Shown: positions 1 to 9,221, numbered from the stretch's first letter. The stretch: 36,393 bases of DNA from JANMAT01 sp031359995 (GCA_031359995.1 JANMAT010000035.1:1-36393); one strand, 5' to 3'. The notes: generated from the letters alone by a model not told the origin. Program-made: numbers and translations.

Positions 1-42
1 CGCCGGTTCCCCGTCACCCGTGACCGAACACCCGCAACGGTC

Positions 43-1056
43 TCAGGGCGCGTGGCGGTCGAGCAACATCGCGTCGCCGAAGCTGAGGAAGCGGTAGTGC
101 TCGGCCAGGGCGGTCTCGTAGAGGCGGCGCCAGCGGGGGCCGACGAAGGCGTCGATCATCAGCAGCAACGTGGTGCGGGGCAGGTGGAAGTTCGTGAGCA
201 TCACGTCGACCACCTGCCAGTCGTAGGGTCGGCGGATGAACAGGTCGGTGCGGCCCGACGGGCCCCGCACCGCGGCCGACTCCAGCGCCCGGGTGGACGT
301 GGTGCCGACCGCCACGACCCGGCCGCCGGCGGCCTTGGTGGCCCGGCATCGATCGAGCACCGCGGGCGCCACGTGGTACGCCTCGGTGTGCATGACGTGC
401 TCGTCGGGGTCCTCCACGACCACGGGGCGGAACGTGTCGAGGCCCACGACCAGTTCCACCCGGGCCATGCCCACGCCCATCGCACCGAGGCGGGCCAGCA
501 CGTCGGGCGTGAGGTGCAGGCCGGCGGTGGGGGCGGCGGCCGAGGCCGGCCGGGTGGCGTACACGGTCTGGTAGCGCTCGGGGTCGGCCAGCGGCGTGGT
601 GATGTAGGGCGGCAGCGGGGCCGAGCCGTGATCGGCCAGGGCCACCAGCGGGTCACCGTCCACCAGCAGGCGCACCTCGCGCACGCCGTCGTCGTCGAGG
701 CGGGGGCCGAGCTCGACCGCGAGGTCACCGTGGGTCACCACCTCGCCCACCTTCAGCTTGCGGCTCGGGCGCACGAGTGCCTGCCACGAGCGCCCCTGGG
801 CGTCGCGCTGCTCCAGTAGCAGCACCTCGACGGCGCCACCGCTGGAGCGCCGCAGGTGCAGGCGGGCCGGGATCACTCGCGTGTCGTTGACGACCATCAG
901 ATCGCCGGGCTGCAACAGGTCGGGCAGGTCGCGCACATGTCGGTGCGCGGGCGGCTCGTCGTTGCCGCGGTCGACCAGCAGCCGAGCCGCGTCTCGCGGT
1001 TCGATCGGGGTCTGGGCGATGGCCTCGGCCGGCAGGTCGTAGTCGAGGTCGCTCAT
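43..1056 (-). CDS. queA: S-adenosylmethionine:tRNA ribosyltransferase-isomerase (QueA)
   Basis: QueA moves the ribosyl moiety of SAM onto 7-aminomethyl-7-deazaguanine in tRNA to form epoxyqueuosine, a cytoplasmic step of queuosine synthesis. The 337-residue product spans the whole family length: N-terminal MSDLDYDLP, the VNDTRVIPARL segment, the GTTSTRALES motif and the C-terminal LTNFHLPRTTLLLMIDAF block. The frame stays open 11 codons further upstream, but the family begins at MSDLDYDLP, so ATG at 1056 was chosen. It lies 57 bases after ruvB on the same strand. A TAGGTT box 14 bases before the start and a hairpin after ruvB suggest it can be transcribed separately. The identification is secure. 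Confidence 0.96.
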   Translation of the reverse strand: MSDLDYDLPAEAIAQTPIEPRDAARLLVDRGNDEPPAHRHVRDLPDLLQPGDLMVVNDTRVIPARLHLRRSSGGAVEVLLLEQRDAQGRSWQALVRPSRKLKVGEVVTHGDLAVELGPRLDDDGVREVRLLVDGDPLVALADHGSAPLPPYITTPLADPERYQTVYATRPASAAAPTAGLHLTPDVLARLGAMGVGMARVELVVGLDTFRPVVVEDPDEHVMHTEAYHVAPAVLDRCRATKAAGGRVVAVGTTSTRALESAAVRGPSGRTDLFIRRPYDWQVVDVMLTNFHLPRTTLLLMIDAFVGPRWRRLYETALAEHYRFLSFGDAMLLDRHAP

Positions 1057-1070
1057 CCGCACGGCCGGCC

Positions 1071-1076
1071 AACCTA
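1071..1076 (-). promoter_or_regulatory. possible -10 box of queA
   Basis: TAGGTT on the minus strand, 14 bases before the queA ATG, would give a leader of about 7 bases. No clear -35 was found. Confidence 0.35.
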
Positions 1077-1091
1077 GGCGACGGCGCACGG

Positions 1092-1110
1092 CGGCACGGG
1101 CCCGGTGCCG
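1092..1110 (-). terminator. hairpin after ruvB
   Basis: Perfect 6-bp inverted repeat CGGCAC/GTGCCG with a 7-base loop, just after the ruvB stop and before the queA -10 box. There is no T run, so it would be a GC-rich terminator or processing stem only. Confidence 0.35.
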
Positions 1111-1113
1111 GCG

Positions 1114-2143
<1,030 letters not shown>

Positions 2144-2151
<8 letters not shown>

Positions 2152-2761
2152 GACGGGCCCCGAGCACCTTCAGCGCGTCGCGCAGCAGCGTGGCGGCGTC
2201 GCGGCCGTCGGCCGACAGGTCGCGCAGGGCGTCGCGCACCTCCTCGGGTCCGTAGCCCAGGCCGGACAGCGCCTCGCGCACGTCGGACAGCACCGACCCA
2301 CCCCCACCCGCGCGGCGGGCGCCGCCGCCGTGGATGGCGGCGACGAGGTCGAGCTCGGGGATGTCGAGGCGACCCTTCAGCTCCACCAACAACCGCTCGG
2401 CCGTCTTCTTGCCCACGCCGGGCACGAGCTGCAGCGAGCGCAGGTCGGCCGACGCCACGACCTCGCGCAGCCCGATGGGCGAGTGCACCGACAGGATCGC
2501 CAGCGCCAGCGACGGGCCCACGCCGTGGGTGCCGAGCAGCACCTCGAAGCAGACGCGCTCGTCACGGCTGAGGAAGCCGAACAGGGTCTGGGCGTCCTCG
2601 CGGATGTGGTGGTGGACGTGCACGAACACCGAGGCGCCCGGCTCGAGCTCGGCGAGGGTGCGGGGGGTGACGGCGATGCGGTAGCCGACCCCGCTCACCT
2701 CGAGCAGCACCTCGCCGTCGCCGGTGCGTTCGAGCACGCTGCCCCGTAGCGAACCGATCAT
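2144..2761 (-). CDS. ruvA: Holliday junction DNA-binding protein RuvA
   Basis: RuvA forms the tetramer that grips four-way DNA junctions and loads RuvB. The 205-residue product starts MIGSLRGSV, has the OB-fold N-terminus, the helix-hairpin-helix segments (GVGPSLALAIL and VPGVGKKTAERLL) and the C-terminal RuvB-contact domain ending in a VREALSGLGY-type block. The frame runs open another 77 codons into ruvC. The start was placed at ATG 2761 because it matches the family N-terminus and overlaps the ruvC TGA as ATGA. Its end overlaps ruvB by 8 bases. Confidence 0.96.
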
Positions 2762-3306
2762 GCGACGCTCCCTCTGGCGTGGTTGACGGCGGCGGCGACC
2801 CGCGCCTGCATGGGCACGAGGGCCAGGTGGCACAGCGCCAGCGCGGCCGCGTCGGCCGCGTCGGCCGGCTTGGGCAACGTGGCCAGCTTCAGGCGGGCCT
2901 GCACCATCTTCTGCACCTGCGCCTTGTCGGCCGACCCCGAGCCGGTCACGATCTGCTTCACCTGGTTCGGGGTGTACTGGACGACCTCGCACCCGCGCGA
3001 CGCCGCCTCGGCCAGGGCCAGCCCCGAGGCCTGCCCCACGCTCATGGCGGTGCGCACGTTCACCTGGAAGAACACGTGCTCGACCACGACCACGTCGGGC
3101 GCCAGTTCGGCCATGAGCGCGGCAAGCTCACCCCGCAGCTCGGCCAGGCGTTTGGGCAACGGATCGGTGGAGGCGGTGCGGATGACGCCCATGGCGACCG
3201 GCTTCACCCGCTGGGGACCCTCGGCGCGCAGGCAGGCGTAGCCGCAGCGCGTGAGGCCCGGGTCGATGCCCAGGACGACCAGCGGCGCGGCGGAGCGGGC
3301 GAACAC
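2758..3306 (-). CDS. ruvC: Crossover junction endodeoxyribonuclease RuvC
   Basis: Structure-specific nuclease that cuts Holliday junctions symmetrically. The 182-residue protein carries the RNase H-like acidic set: Asp in GIDPGLTRCG near the N-terminus, Glu in VVVEHVFF, and the C-terminal DAADAAALALCH motif. It begins with GTG at 3306, and a TACGGT box 8 bases upstream suggests a leaderless or very short leader mRNA. It is the first gene of ruvC-ruvA-ruvB and overlaps ruvA by 4 bases (ATGA). In other actinobacteria it usually follows yebC directly; here about 6.4 kb separates them. Confidence 0.96.
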   Translation of the reverse strand: MFARSAAPLVVLGIDPGLTRCGYACLRAEGPQRVKPVAMGVIRTASTDPLPKRLAELRGELAALMAELAPDVVVVEHVFFQVNVRTAMSVGQASGLALAEAASRGCEVVQYTPNQVKQIVTGSGSADKAQVQKMVQARLKLATLPKPADAADAAALALCHLALVPMQARVAAAVNHARGSVA

Positions 3307-3314
3307 AGGTTCGT

Positions 3315-3320
3315 ACCGTA
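3315..3320 (-). promoter_or_regulatory. -10 box of ruvC (leaderless-type)
   Basis: TACGGT on the minus strand, 8 bases before the ruvC GTG. It fits the TANNNT-start codon spacing seen throughout the window. Confidence 0.5.
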
Positions 3321-3355
3321 GCGCGGGTCGGGTCGGGAGCTGCGGATCCCAGCGC

Positions 3356-4285
3356 TCAGACCATCGCGACGGGCGCCTCGACCCCGCGCAGCTTGTCGGG
3401 GTTCACGACCACGTGGACGCGGCGCACCACGCCGTCGGCCACCTCGGGCACCACGACGAAGCGCACGCTCGCGCCGCGTCGCACCACGAGCGCGGGCGTG
3501 CCGTTCAGCAGCATGGCGGCGACCTGGGCGTCGGGTGGCAGCCTGCGGGCGAGGTACAGCACGAGCCGGGCGACGCGGCCGGGGCCCCGCACCGGGCGTC
3601 GCGCGGCGTGGTGGTCGGCACCGCCGTCGCTGACCAGCACCACGTCGGGCGCCAGCACGCGCACCAGCGCGTCGGTGTCGCCCCCGGCGCAGGCCAGGGC
3701 GAACGCCCGCACCACCGGCTCGACGTCGGCCAGCGGGGTGCGCGCCGGGCGGGTCTCGTCGGCCAGCTTGCGTCGTGCCCGCGACACCAACTGGCGCGAC
3801 GCCACCTCGTTGGCGCCGAGCACCTCGGCGGCCCGGCGGTGCGGCTCGGCGAACACCTCGGTGAGCACGAAGGCCACGCGCTCACGCGGTGACAGTCGCT
3901 CCAGCAGGTGCACGAACCCGAGCGACAGCGAGTCGGCCACGACGACCTCGTCGGCCGGGTCGGCGCCGCTGTCGATGGCGACGGGCTCGGGCAACCACGG
4001 GCCGACGTAGTGGTCGCGCTCGCGTTGGCGGGCGCGGAGCCGGTCGAGCGCCAATCGCGACACGGTCGTGGTGAGCCACGCCGCCGGGTTCACCACCTCG
4101 GCCTGGTCAGCACCATCCCAGCGAAGCCAGGCGTCCTGCACCACGTCGTCGGCGTCGGCCAGCGATCCGAGCATCCGGTAGGCGAGGCCGATGAGACGGG
4201 GGCGCTCGACGGCGAACACGACGGCACCCGGGTCGGCGGCCCGGCCCCGACCTGTCGACGACCGGCGGGCGACCACGGTGCTCAT
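3356..4285 (-). CDS. sigJ: ECF41-group RNA polymerase sigma factor (SigJ type)
   Basis: Extracytoplasmic-function sigma factor with a fused C-terminal SnoaL-like domain. Region sigma2 spans about residues 25-90 (RMLGSLADADDVVQDAWLRW) and sigma4 about 118-175 (LSPRERVAFVLTEVF). The ECF41 hallmarks are visible: WLPEP in the linker (97-101) and NPDKL near the C-terminus (295-299). The usual DGGGK motif reads DGGADHH (220-226). In this group the SnoaL domain itself tunes activity and no anti-sigma gene is expected; none is seen. ATG 4285 overlaps the TGA of the upstream FAD oxidoreductase (ATGA), so the two are co-translated; ECF41 factors normally sit beside such an oxidoreductase. The open frame extends upstream into that gene and was trimmed. 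Confidence 0.9.
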   Translation of the reverse strand: MSTVVARRSSTGRGRAADPGAVVFAVERPRLIGLAYRMLGSLADADDVVQDAWLRWDGADQAEVVNPAAWLTTTVSRLALDRLRARQRERDHYVGPWLPEPVAIDSGADPADEVVVADSLSLGFVHLLERLSPRERVAFVLTEVFAEPHRRAAEVLGANEVASRQLVSRARRKLADETRPARTPLADVEPVVRAFALACAGGDTDALVRVLAPDVVLVSDGGADHHAARRPVRGPGRVARLVLYLARRLPPDAQVAAMLLNGTPALVVRRGASVRFVVVPEVADGVVRRVHVVVNPDKLRGVEAPVAMV

Positions 4286-5565
4286 CGTGCCAGAGCCGGA
4301 CGACAGGCGGCGGCGAGCAGGCCGGCGGCCTCGCCGCTGGCCAGGCTGGCATCCACCAGCCAGCCGGCGGGACCCACCCAGTCCCCCGCCACGAACAGGC
4401 CGTCGGCGTCGGCCACGGCCACGGGCGGGCGACCGGCCAGACCGGTGGCCGCCGTCGGCATGGCGTGCAGCACGGTCATGCGGTGCAGGTAGCGGGCCCA
4501 CAGGACCTCGCCGTCGCCCAGCCCGGCGCGAGCGGCGTGGGCGTCCAGCTCGGCCCGGTCGGCGACGGGGTCGCCGGGCTCGTCGGTGGCACGGTAGCGG
4601 GCGACGGCCACGACGGCACCGCCGTCGGGCGCCAGCCGGGCCGGCGGGCAGTGGGTCGACAGGTACAAGGGCCGGTCCACGCCGAACAGCACGGGCGGCG
4701 TGGGCTCGCGCGTCACCGCGAGGTCGAGGCAGGCGGCGGTCACGTCGGGCCCGAGGTCGCACCACGCCGGCGGCGTGTCGCCGAGCAGGCGTGCCGCGGT
4801 GCGGGGGCCACCGGCGGCCAGCACCACCGCGGGCGTGGTCAGCGTGCGGTCGGCGGTGGTGACGATCCAGCCCCCGTCGCTCGGACGCACCGTCACGACG
4901 GGCGCGTGGGTGATCCGCGTGACGCGGCGGGCCTCGGCCCGGGCGACGAGGCCGTCGACCATCTGAGCCCACCCGCCGTCCAGGTACAGCACCCCGTGCT
5001 CGGAGCTCAGCTGGATCTGACCGACCGCGATCTCGGCCGGCAGGCGGTCGAGGTCGCTGCTGTAGGTGGCGATGCGGGCCAGCATCCCGACGAGGGCCCG
5101 GGTGTCGTCGGCCAGGTCGAGCCGGTCGAACCAGTCGAGCGTGCTCAGACCCCGCAGCTCGGCCGGGCGCAGGCGCCCCAGCGTGGCCAGCAACCGGCCG
5201 GCCTGCAGCCGGCTCCTGGCCCGCAACAGCGGAGTGCGGGCCAGGCCCACGGGCCCGCGAGGCAGCGGGACCAATCGGTCGCCGAGCAGCAGCTGGCCCC
5301 GCCCGATCGACGGCGCGCCGCCGGTGAGCCGGAAGCCGAGCCGTTCGAGCACCTGCCAGCCCTCACCGCCGCGGTACACGGCGTGGGGTCCCTGGTTGAA
5401 GCGGAAGACGCCATGGCCGTCGACGGCGCGCTCTGTGGTGGCACCCCGTCCGCCCGGCTGGTGGCCCTCGATCACCGCGACGCGGGCACCGCCGCCGGCG
5501 GCGGTGACCGCGGCGGTCAGGCCGGCGATCCCCGCGCCCACCACGATGACGTCGAACTGGTCCAT
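4282..5565 (-). CDS. FAD-dependent oxidoreductase, NAD(P)-binding Rossmann fold (phytoene desaturase/amine oxidase-like)
   Basis: A 427-residue flavoprotein. The N-terminal dinucleotide fold reads MDQFDVIVVGAGIAGL with GAGIAG at residues 10-15, followed by the FAD-contact GGRGATT (about 39-44). The C-terminus has VADADGLFVAGDWVGPAGWLVDASLASGEAAG, split here in description only: FVAGDWVG is the second FAD motif and DASLASGE the last helix of amine-oxidase/phytoene-desaturase proteins. Substrate unknown. ATG 5565 was chosen because it has GGGAG upstream and starts exactly at the Rossmann strand. Its stop overlaps the sigma factor start; as the first gene of the pair it is the probable target of that ECF41 factor. 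Confidence 0.85.
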   Translation of the reverse strand: MDQFDVIVVGAGIAGLTAAVTAAGGGARVAVIEGHQPGGRGATTERAVDGHGVFRFNQGPHAVYRGGEGWQVLERLGFRLTGGAPSIGRGQLLLGDRLVPLPRGPVGLARTPLLRARSRLQAGRLLATLGRLRPAELRGLSTLDWFDRLDLADDTRALVGMLARIATYSSDLDRLPAEIAVGQIQLSSEHGVLYLDGGWAQMVDGLVARAEARRVTRITHAPVVTVRPSDGGWIVTTADRTLTTPAVVLAAGGPRTAARLLGDTPPAWCDLGPDVTAACLDLAVTREPTPPVLFGVDRPLYLSTHCPPARLAPDGGAVVAVARYRATDEPGDPVADRAELDAHAARAGLGDGEVLWARYLHRMTVLHAMPTAATGLAGRPPVAVADADGLFVAGDWVGPAGWLVDASLASGEAAGLLAAACRPALAR

Positions 5566-5634
5566 GAGCTGCTCCCTCGTCTCGGTCGTTGCGACGACTC
5601 GACGACGGGGATGGGGAAAACGTGACCGGCCTCG

Positions 5635-5654
5635 ACGGTGACGTCGGTCACCGT
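5635..5654 (-). terminator. hairpin after the conservon
   Basis: Perfect 8-bp inverted repeat ACGGTGAC/GTCACCGT with a 4-base loop, just beyond the cvnC stop and before the FAD oxidoreductase start. There is no T run. Probable end of the cvn transcript. Confidence 0.45.
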
Positions 5655-5672
5655 GCGGCGACGGCCGCGGTA

Positions 5673-6026
5673 TCAGACGAGGGCGCGCAGGCCGCTGATG
5701 AGCCGCTCGACCAGGCTGATGTCGGGGTGGTCGCCCGCGACCTCGGAGCGTCCGAGCCAACCGCTGTCGACGAGGTCGCCCACCAGGATGCGGGCCACCC
5801 CGAGGGGGATGCGCAGGTGTGCCGACACCTCGGCCACTGCCGAGGGCACGGTGCACAGAGTGAGGATGTCGCGCGCCTCGCTGCTGAGGCGGCCGCCGTC
5901 GCTCAACGGGCGGAGGGTCGCAACCACCGTCTCGATGGGCAGCGTCGAGCGCGTCCGGCCCTGCGTCAGCAGGTACGGACGGACGACGACGTCGTCGTCC
6001 TCGAAGTGGTCGAGGCCATCGGTCAT
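5673..6026 (-). CDS. cvnC: DUF742 conservon protein (CvnC-like)
   Basis: A 117-residue DUF742 protein with the family marks VRPYLLTQGRT near the N-terminus, a winged-helix-like middle (VPSAVAEVSAHLRIPLGVARILVGDL) and the C-terminal LVERLISGLRAL. In conservons this protein works with the membrane kinase-like CvnA, roadblock CvnB and GTPase CvnD in a heterotrimer-like signalling complex at the inner membrane. Its ATG overlaps the TGA of cvnB (ATGA). It is the last gene of the cluster here, whereas CvnD usually follows it. Confidence 0.9.
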   Translation of the reverse strand: MTDGLDHFEDDDVVVRPYLLTQGRTRSTLPIETVVATLRPLSDGGRLSSEARDILTLCTVPSAVAEVSAHLRIPLGVARILVGDLVDSGWLGRSEVAGDHPDISLVERLISGLRALV

Positions 6027-6442
6027 ACCGTGATCAGGTTCTTCAGCTCGGTGATCAACGCCGGCGTGAGCACCGCGCCGGCGCGTTCCACGAACAGCGT
6101 CATCTCGTAGGCGACGAGCCCGATCTCACAGTCCTTCTCGGCCAGCACGCCCAGCGAGGAGCCGACGCTGATCGTGGTGACGAACAGGTAGCCCTTGCCG
6201 AGCTCGACGATGATCTGCTGCACGCCGTCCATGTCGAAGCAGCGCGACGCGCCGGTCGTGAGGCTCTGCAGGCCCGAGGTGATGGCGGCGAACTGCTCGG
6301 CCGACGGACGGGCCAAGCCGGCCGATGCCGCCAGCAGGATGCCGTCAGCCGACACCGCGATGGCGTCATGGACGCCGGCGGTGGCGTTGGCGAACTCGTT
6401 CAGGAGCCAGTTGAAGTTCTTGGCCGCTGCGCTCTGCATCAC
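6023..6442 (-). CDS. cvnB: Roadblock/LC7 domain protein (CvnB-like)
   Basis: A 139-residue roadblock/LC7 fold protein. Recognisable are FNWLLNEFANATAGVHDAIAVSADG at the N-terminal helix/strand, the SGLQSLTTGA helix and the GYLFVTTISVGSSLGVLA strand pair. Such proteins regulate small Ras-like GTPases; in conservons the partner is CvnD. Start and stop both overlap neighbours by 4 bases (cvnA upstream, cvnC downstream), so A, B and C are translationally coupled. Confidence 0.92.
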   Translation of the reverse strand: MMQSAAAKNFNWLLNEFANATAGVHDAIAVSADGILLAASAGLARPSAEQFAAITSGLQSLTTGASRCFDMDGVQQIIVELGKGYLFVTTISVGSSLGVLAEKDCEIGLVAYEMTLFVERAGAVLTPALITELKNLITV

Positions 6443-8598
6443 TCATCGTCCTCCGGGGAAGGGTCATCGACAGCAGTGGTGGCGGCGGCGAAGCGCTTGC
6501 CGGCACTGAAGCGATCAAGGCGGTCCTTCATGTCCTCCGCCGACCGCTGACCGGTCGGCGGCGTCTTGGCGTCGAAGCGGTCGAAGTCGACCGGGTCAGC
6601 GGTGCGGACCCGCTTCTTGAAACCCGACCCCGTGGCGTGGTCGGCCACGGGCGCGACGGGAGCAGGCGGGGTCACCAGGGCCGGCTGTGCCGGCGGCTGA
6701 CGCAGGGCACCGGCCGACAGGTCGAGGGCGGCGACCTGACGGTCACCCTTGGTTGCGGGCACCCGACGGGACGGCAAGGGCGCCTCGAGCGGCGCGGCGA
6801 GGGCCGCGGGGGTGGCGGCGTGCGGGGCGGGCAGTGCCGTCGGCGCGTCGGCCGGCGGCGCCCACCGCGCGTCGACCGGGTTCGTCGATGGTTCGGCGAC
6901 CGCGGGCGCGGGCGGTACCGGGGCGGCCACCGGGGCCGCGGGCACGGGAGCGGGAGCGGCGATGGCCGGGACGACCGGCGCGACCGCCGGGACGGCGAGC
7001 TGATCGGCGCGGGCGGCCACCTCGAGCCGACGCAGGGCGCTCACGGCCTCGCTGTGGTCGTCGCCCTGCTCCTTGTCGTCGATGGCGAGGGTCGTGACCG
7101 GCAGCCGGACCCAGGCGGTCAGCCCGTCACCCTCGGGGCTCTCCAGGTCGACGGTGATGCCTTCCCGGGCGGCCAGGCGGGCCACCACGTACAGGCCGAG
7201 GTAGGCCGTGGGCACCTCGTCGAGGCGGCGGGACACGTGCAGGCGCGCGTTCGTGCCGACCAGCGCCTCGGGCGCCATGCCCAGGCCACTGTCGTGGATG
7301 CCGAGCAGGTAGCCGTTGCCCGTGTCGACGCCGCTGATGGCCACGTCGGCGTCGGGGGGCGAGAAGCGCGCCGCGTTCTCGATGAGCTCGGCCAGCAGGT
7401 GGGTCACGTTGGCCACCGACGCGCCCTGCACCTGCACCTCGTCGAAGGTGCCGATCTTCACCCGCCGGAAGTCCTCGATCTCGGCCATGGCCGCCCGCAC
7501 CACGTCGTACAGGCGTACGGGTTTGCGCCAGCGGCGGGGGGCCTCGACGCCGGCGAGCACCAGCAGCGACTCGGCGTTGCGGCGCATCCGGGTGGCCAGG
7601 TTGTCGAGGCGGAACAGCTCGGCCAGGCGGTCGCCGTCGGTCTCGGTGCGTTCCAGCGAGTCGATGAAGCGCAGCTGCCGGGACACCAGGTTCTGGTTCC
7701 GTCGGCCGAGGTTCACGAACATCTCCGACGTCTGCTTGCGCATGATCGTCTGCTCGCCGGCGAGCCCGATGGCGGTGCCGATGACGGCGTTGAACGCGTC
7801 GGCCGCGTCGGCCAGTTCGTCCCTGGTGCCCAGGTCGACCGGTTCGAGGGTGTGGCTGGCCAGCGCGTCGTCGTCGGCGTGGCGCAGCTGTTCCATGACC
7901 CGGGGCAGGTCTTCGGTGGCGGCCCGCCGCAGGCGGGCGATCGAGCGGCGGATGGTACGGGAGATGACGAGCCCGAGCAGGAGCGACACGAGCGCGGCGA
8001 GCACGAGACCGCCCACGAACACGATGGTACGGCTGCGGATGGCGCCGGCGACCGAGGCGCGCTCGGTCTTCTCGTACTGGCGGGACTGCTCGATGACGGT
8101 GAGGATCTGCCCGCGGTGCTCGTTGAACACCGGCACGAGATCGGCGGCCACGATGCTCGGCGCGCTGTCGTCGTCGCGCTGGATGGCCGGGATCACCTTG
8201 GTGTCGATGATGGCGAAGAAGCGGGTGGCCGAGTCGTAGGAGTCCTCGAGCAGCGAGGTGCGCAGCTCGGCGGGCAGCGCCCGCGCCATCCACTTCTCGT
8301 GGTTGGCGCTGTACTCCTGCTTGAGCGACGCGTACTGGGCCAGCAACTCGTCGCGGCGGGCGGCGTTCTCGGGTTCGGACGCCAGGGAGATCACGAGGAA
8401 CGGCTCCACCACGAACAGGGGCGGCGGGAGCACGTCCTCGACCACGCTGTGGGAGTCGACCACCCGCTGCTCGGCGGCACCGCCGACCTTCACCGCGTTC
8501 AACGTCGTGGAGGCCAGCACGGCCAGGGCGGCCATGGCGAAGAGCGGCACGATGGCCACGAGGGCCAGCTTCGTGCGGATGGAGAGGCGGTTGAGCAT
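6439..8598 (-). CDS. cvnA: Membrane sensor histidine-kinase-like protein (CvnA-like, nitrate/nitrite-sensor type)
   Basis: A 719-residue membrane protein: TM1 about residues 11-30, extracytoplasmic sensing region 32-190, TM2 about 191-213, HAMP-like linker, dimerisation region 295-350, HATPase_c about 365-500 with ELIENAARFSPP (N box, N408) and HDSGLGM (435-441), then a 200-residue Pro/Ala-rich tail ending in a conserved basic block. In the dimerisation helix the family usually reads LDHLATRMRR; here it is LDNLATRMRR, with Asn333 where the presumed phospho-acceptor His would sit. The gene follows cvnD by 32 bases; GAGGAG lies 11 bases before the ATG. It overlaps cvnB by 4 bases. Confidence 0.9.
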   Translation of the reverse strand: MLNRLSIRTKLALVAIVPLFAMAALAVLASTTLNAVKVGGAAEQRVVDSHSVVEDVLPPPLFVVEPFLVISLASEPENAARRDELLAQYASLKQEYSANHEKWMARALPAELRTSLLEDSYDSATRFFAIIDTKVIPAIQRDDDSAPSIVAADLVPVFNEHRGQILTVIEQSRQYEKTERASVAGAIRSRTIVFVGGLVLAALVSLLLGLVISRTIRRSIARLRRAATEDLPRVMEQLRHADDDALASHTLEPVDLGTRDELADAADAFNAVIGTAIGLAGEQTIMRKQTSEMFVNLGRRNQNLVSRQLRFIDSLERTETDGDRLAELFRLDNLATRMRRNAESLLVLAGVEAPRRWRKPVRLYDVVRAAMAEIEDFRRVKIGTFDEVQVQGASVANVTHLLAELIENAARFSPPDADVAISGVDTGNGYLLGIHDSGLGMAPEALVGTNARLHVSRRLDEVPTAYLGLYVVARLAAREGITVDLESPEGDGLTAWVRLPVTTLAIDDKEQGDDHSEAVSALRRLEVAARADQLAVPAVAPVVPAIAAPAPVPAAPVAAPVPPAPAVAEPSTNPVDARWAPPADAPTALPAPHAATPAALAAPLEAPLPSRRVPATKGDRQVAALDLSAGALRQPPAQPALVTPPAPVAPVADHATGSGFKKRVRTADPVDFDRFDAKTPPTGQRSAEDMKDRLDRFSAGKRFAAATTAVDDPSPEDDE

Positions 8599-8613
8599 CG
8601 GGGGAAGGCTCCT

Positions 8614-8630
8614 CGGTCCGCGCCGGACCG
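8614..8630 (-). promoter_or_regulatory. intercistronic hairpin between cvnD and cvnA
   Basis: Perfect 6-bp inverted repeat CGGTCC/GGACCG with a 5-base loop, directly after the cvnD stop codon and directly before the cvnA ribosome-binding site. It may attenuate or process the mRNA so that cvnD and cvnABC are made in different amounts. Confidence 0.4.
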
Positions 8631-9221
8631 TCAGTGGGTGAGCGCGTCCGCGGGGCGGGCGCGCAGGTGGACGAGCACGGTCTCCAGCAGGGTCAGCAGG
8701 GCCCGGCGGGCGTGCTCAGCGGATCGGGCGTCGATCCGCACGATCGGGATGACCGGGTTGATGTCGAGGGCCTCGCGCACCTCGTCGAGGTCGGCGGGGC
8801 GGTCGCCTTCCCACTGGTTCACGGCGACCACGAAGGGCACGCCGCGCGACTCGAAGTAGTCGATCGCCGGGTAGCAGTCGCCGATGCGTCGCGTGTCGAC
8901 GAGGACGAGGGCGCCGAGCGAGCCGGCGACGATGTCGTCCCACATGAACCCGAAGCGGTCCTGGCCGGGGGTGCCGAACACGTACAGCACCACACTGCGG
9001 TCGATGGTGATGCGGCCGAAGTCCATGGCGACCGTGGTCGTCGTCTTCGTGCCCACCAGGCTGGCGTCATCGACGCCGGCGGCGGCCTCGGTCATGGACG
9101 CCTCGGTCGTGAGCGGCGCGATCTCGGAGACGGCCGCCACGAGCGAGGTCTTGCCGACGCCGAAGCCACCGGCGACCACGACCTTGGCTGAACGCGGCGG
9201 AGCCTGTCCGGTGGTACCCAT
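8631..9221 (-). CDS. cvnD: Ras-like GTP/ATP-binding protein (CvnD-like)
   Basis: A 196-residue small GTPase of the conservon type. The G1/Walker A motif GGFGVGKTS is at residues 18-26, the switch I region KTTTTVAMDFGR about 59-70, G3 FGTPGQDRF about 82-90, and a G4-like NQWEG at 135-139 in place of NKxD. It probably cycles GTP under control of the roadblock protein CvnB and signals from CvnA. In the classical clusters it is the last gene; here it is first, 32 bases ahead of cvnA with a hairpin between. No -10 box was found close to its ATG. Confidence 0.9.
   Translation of the reverse strand: MGTTGQAPPRSAKVVVAGGFGVGKTSLVAAVSEIAPLTTEASMTEAAAGVDDASLVGTKTTTTVAMDFGRITIDRSVVLYVFGTPGQDRFGFMWDDIVAGSLGALVLVDTRRIGDCYPAIDYFESRGVPFVVAVNQWEGDRPADLDEVREALDINPVIPIVRIDARSAEHARRALLTLLETVLVHLRARPADALTH

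Noticed and set aside
6637..8859. 740-codon open frame on the plus strand over the conservon
   Set aside because: It is antisense to the clear cvnA and cvnD coding sequences; composition (Gly, His, Arg, Val rich) is typical of an antisense frame in GC-rich DNA.
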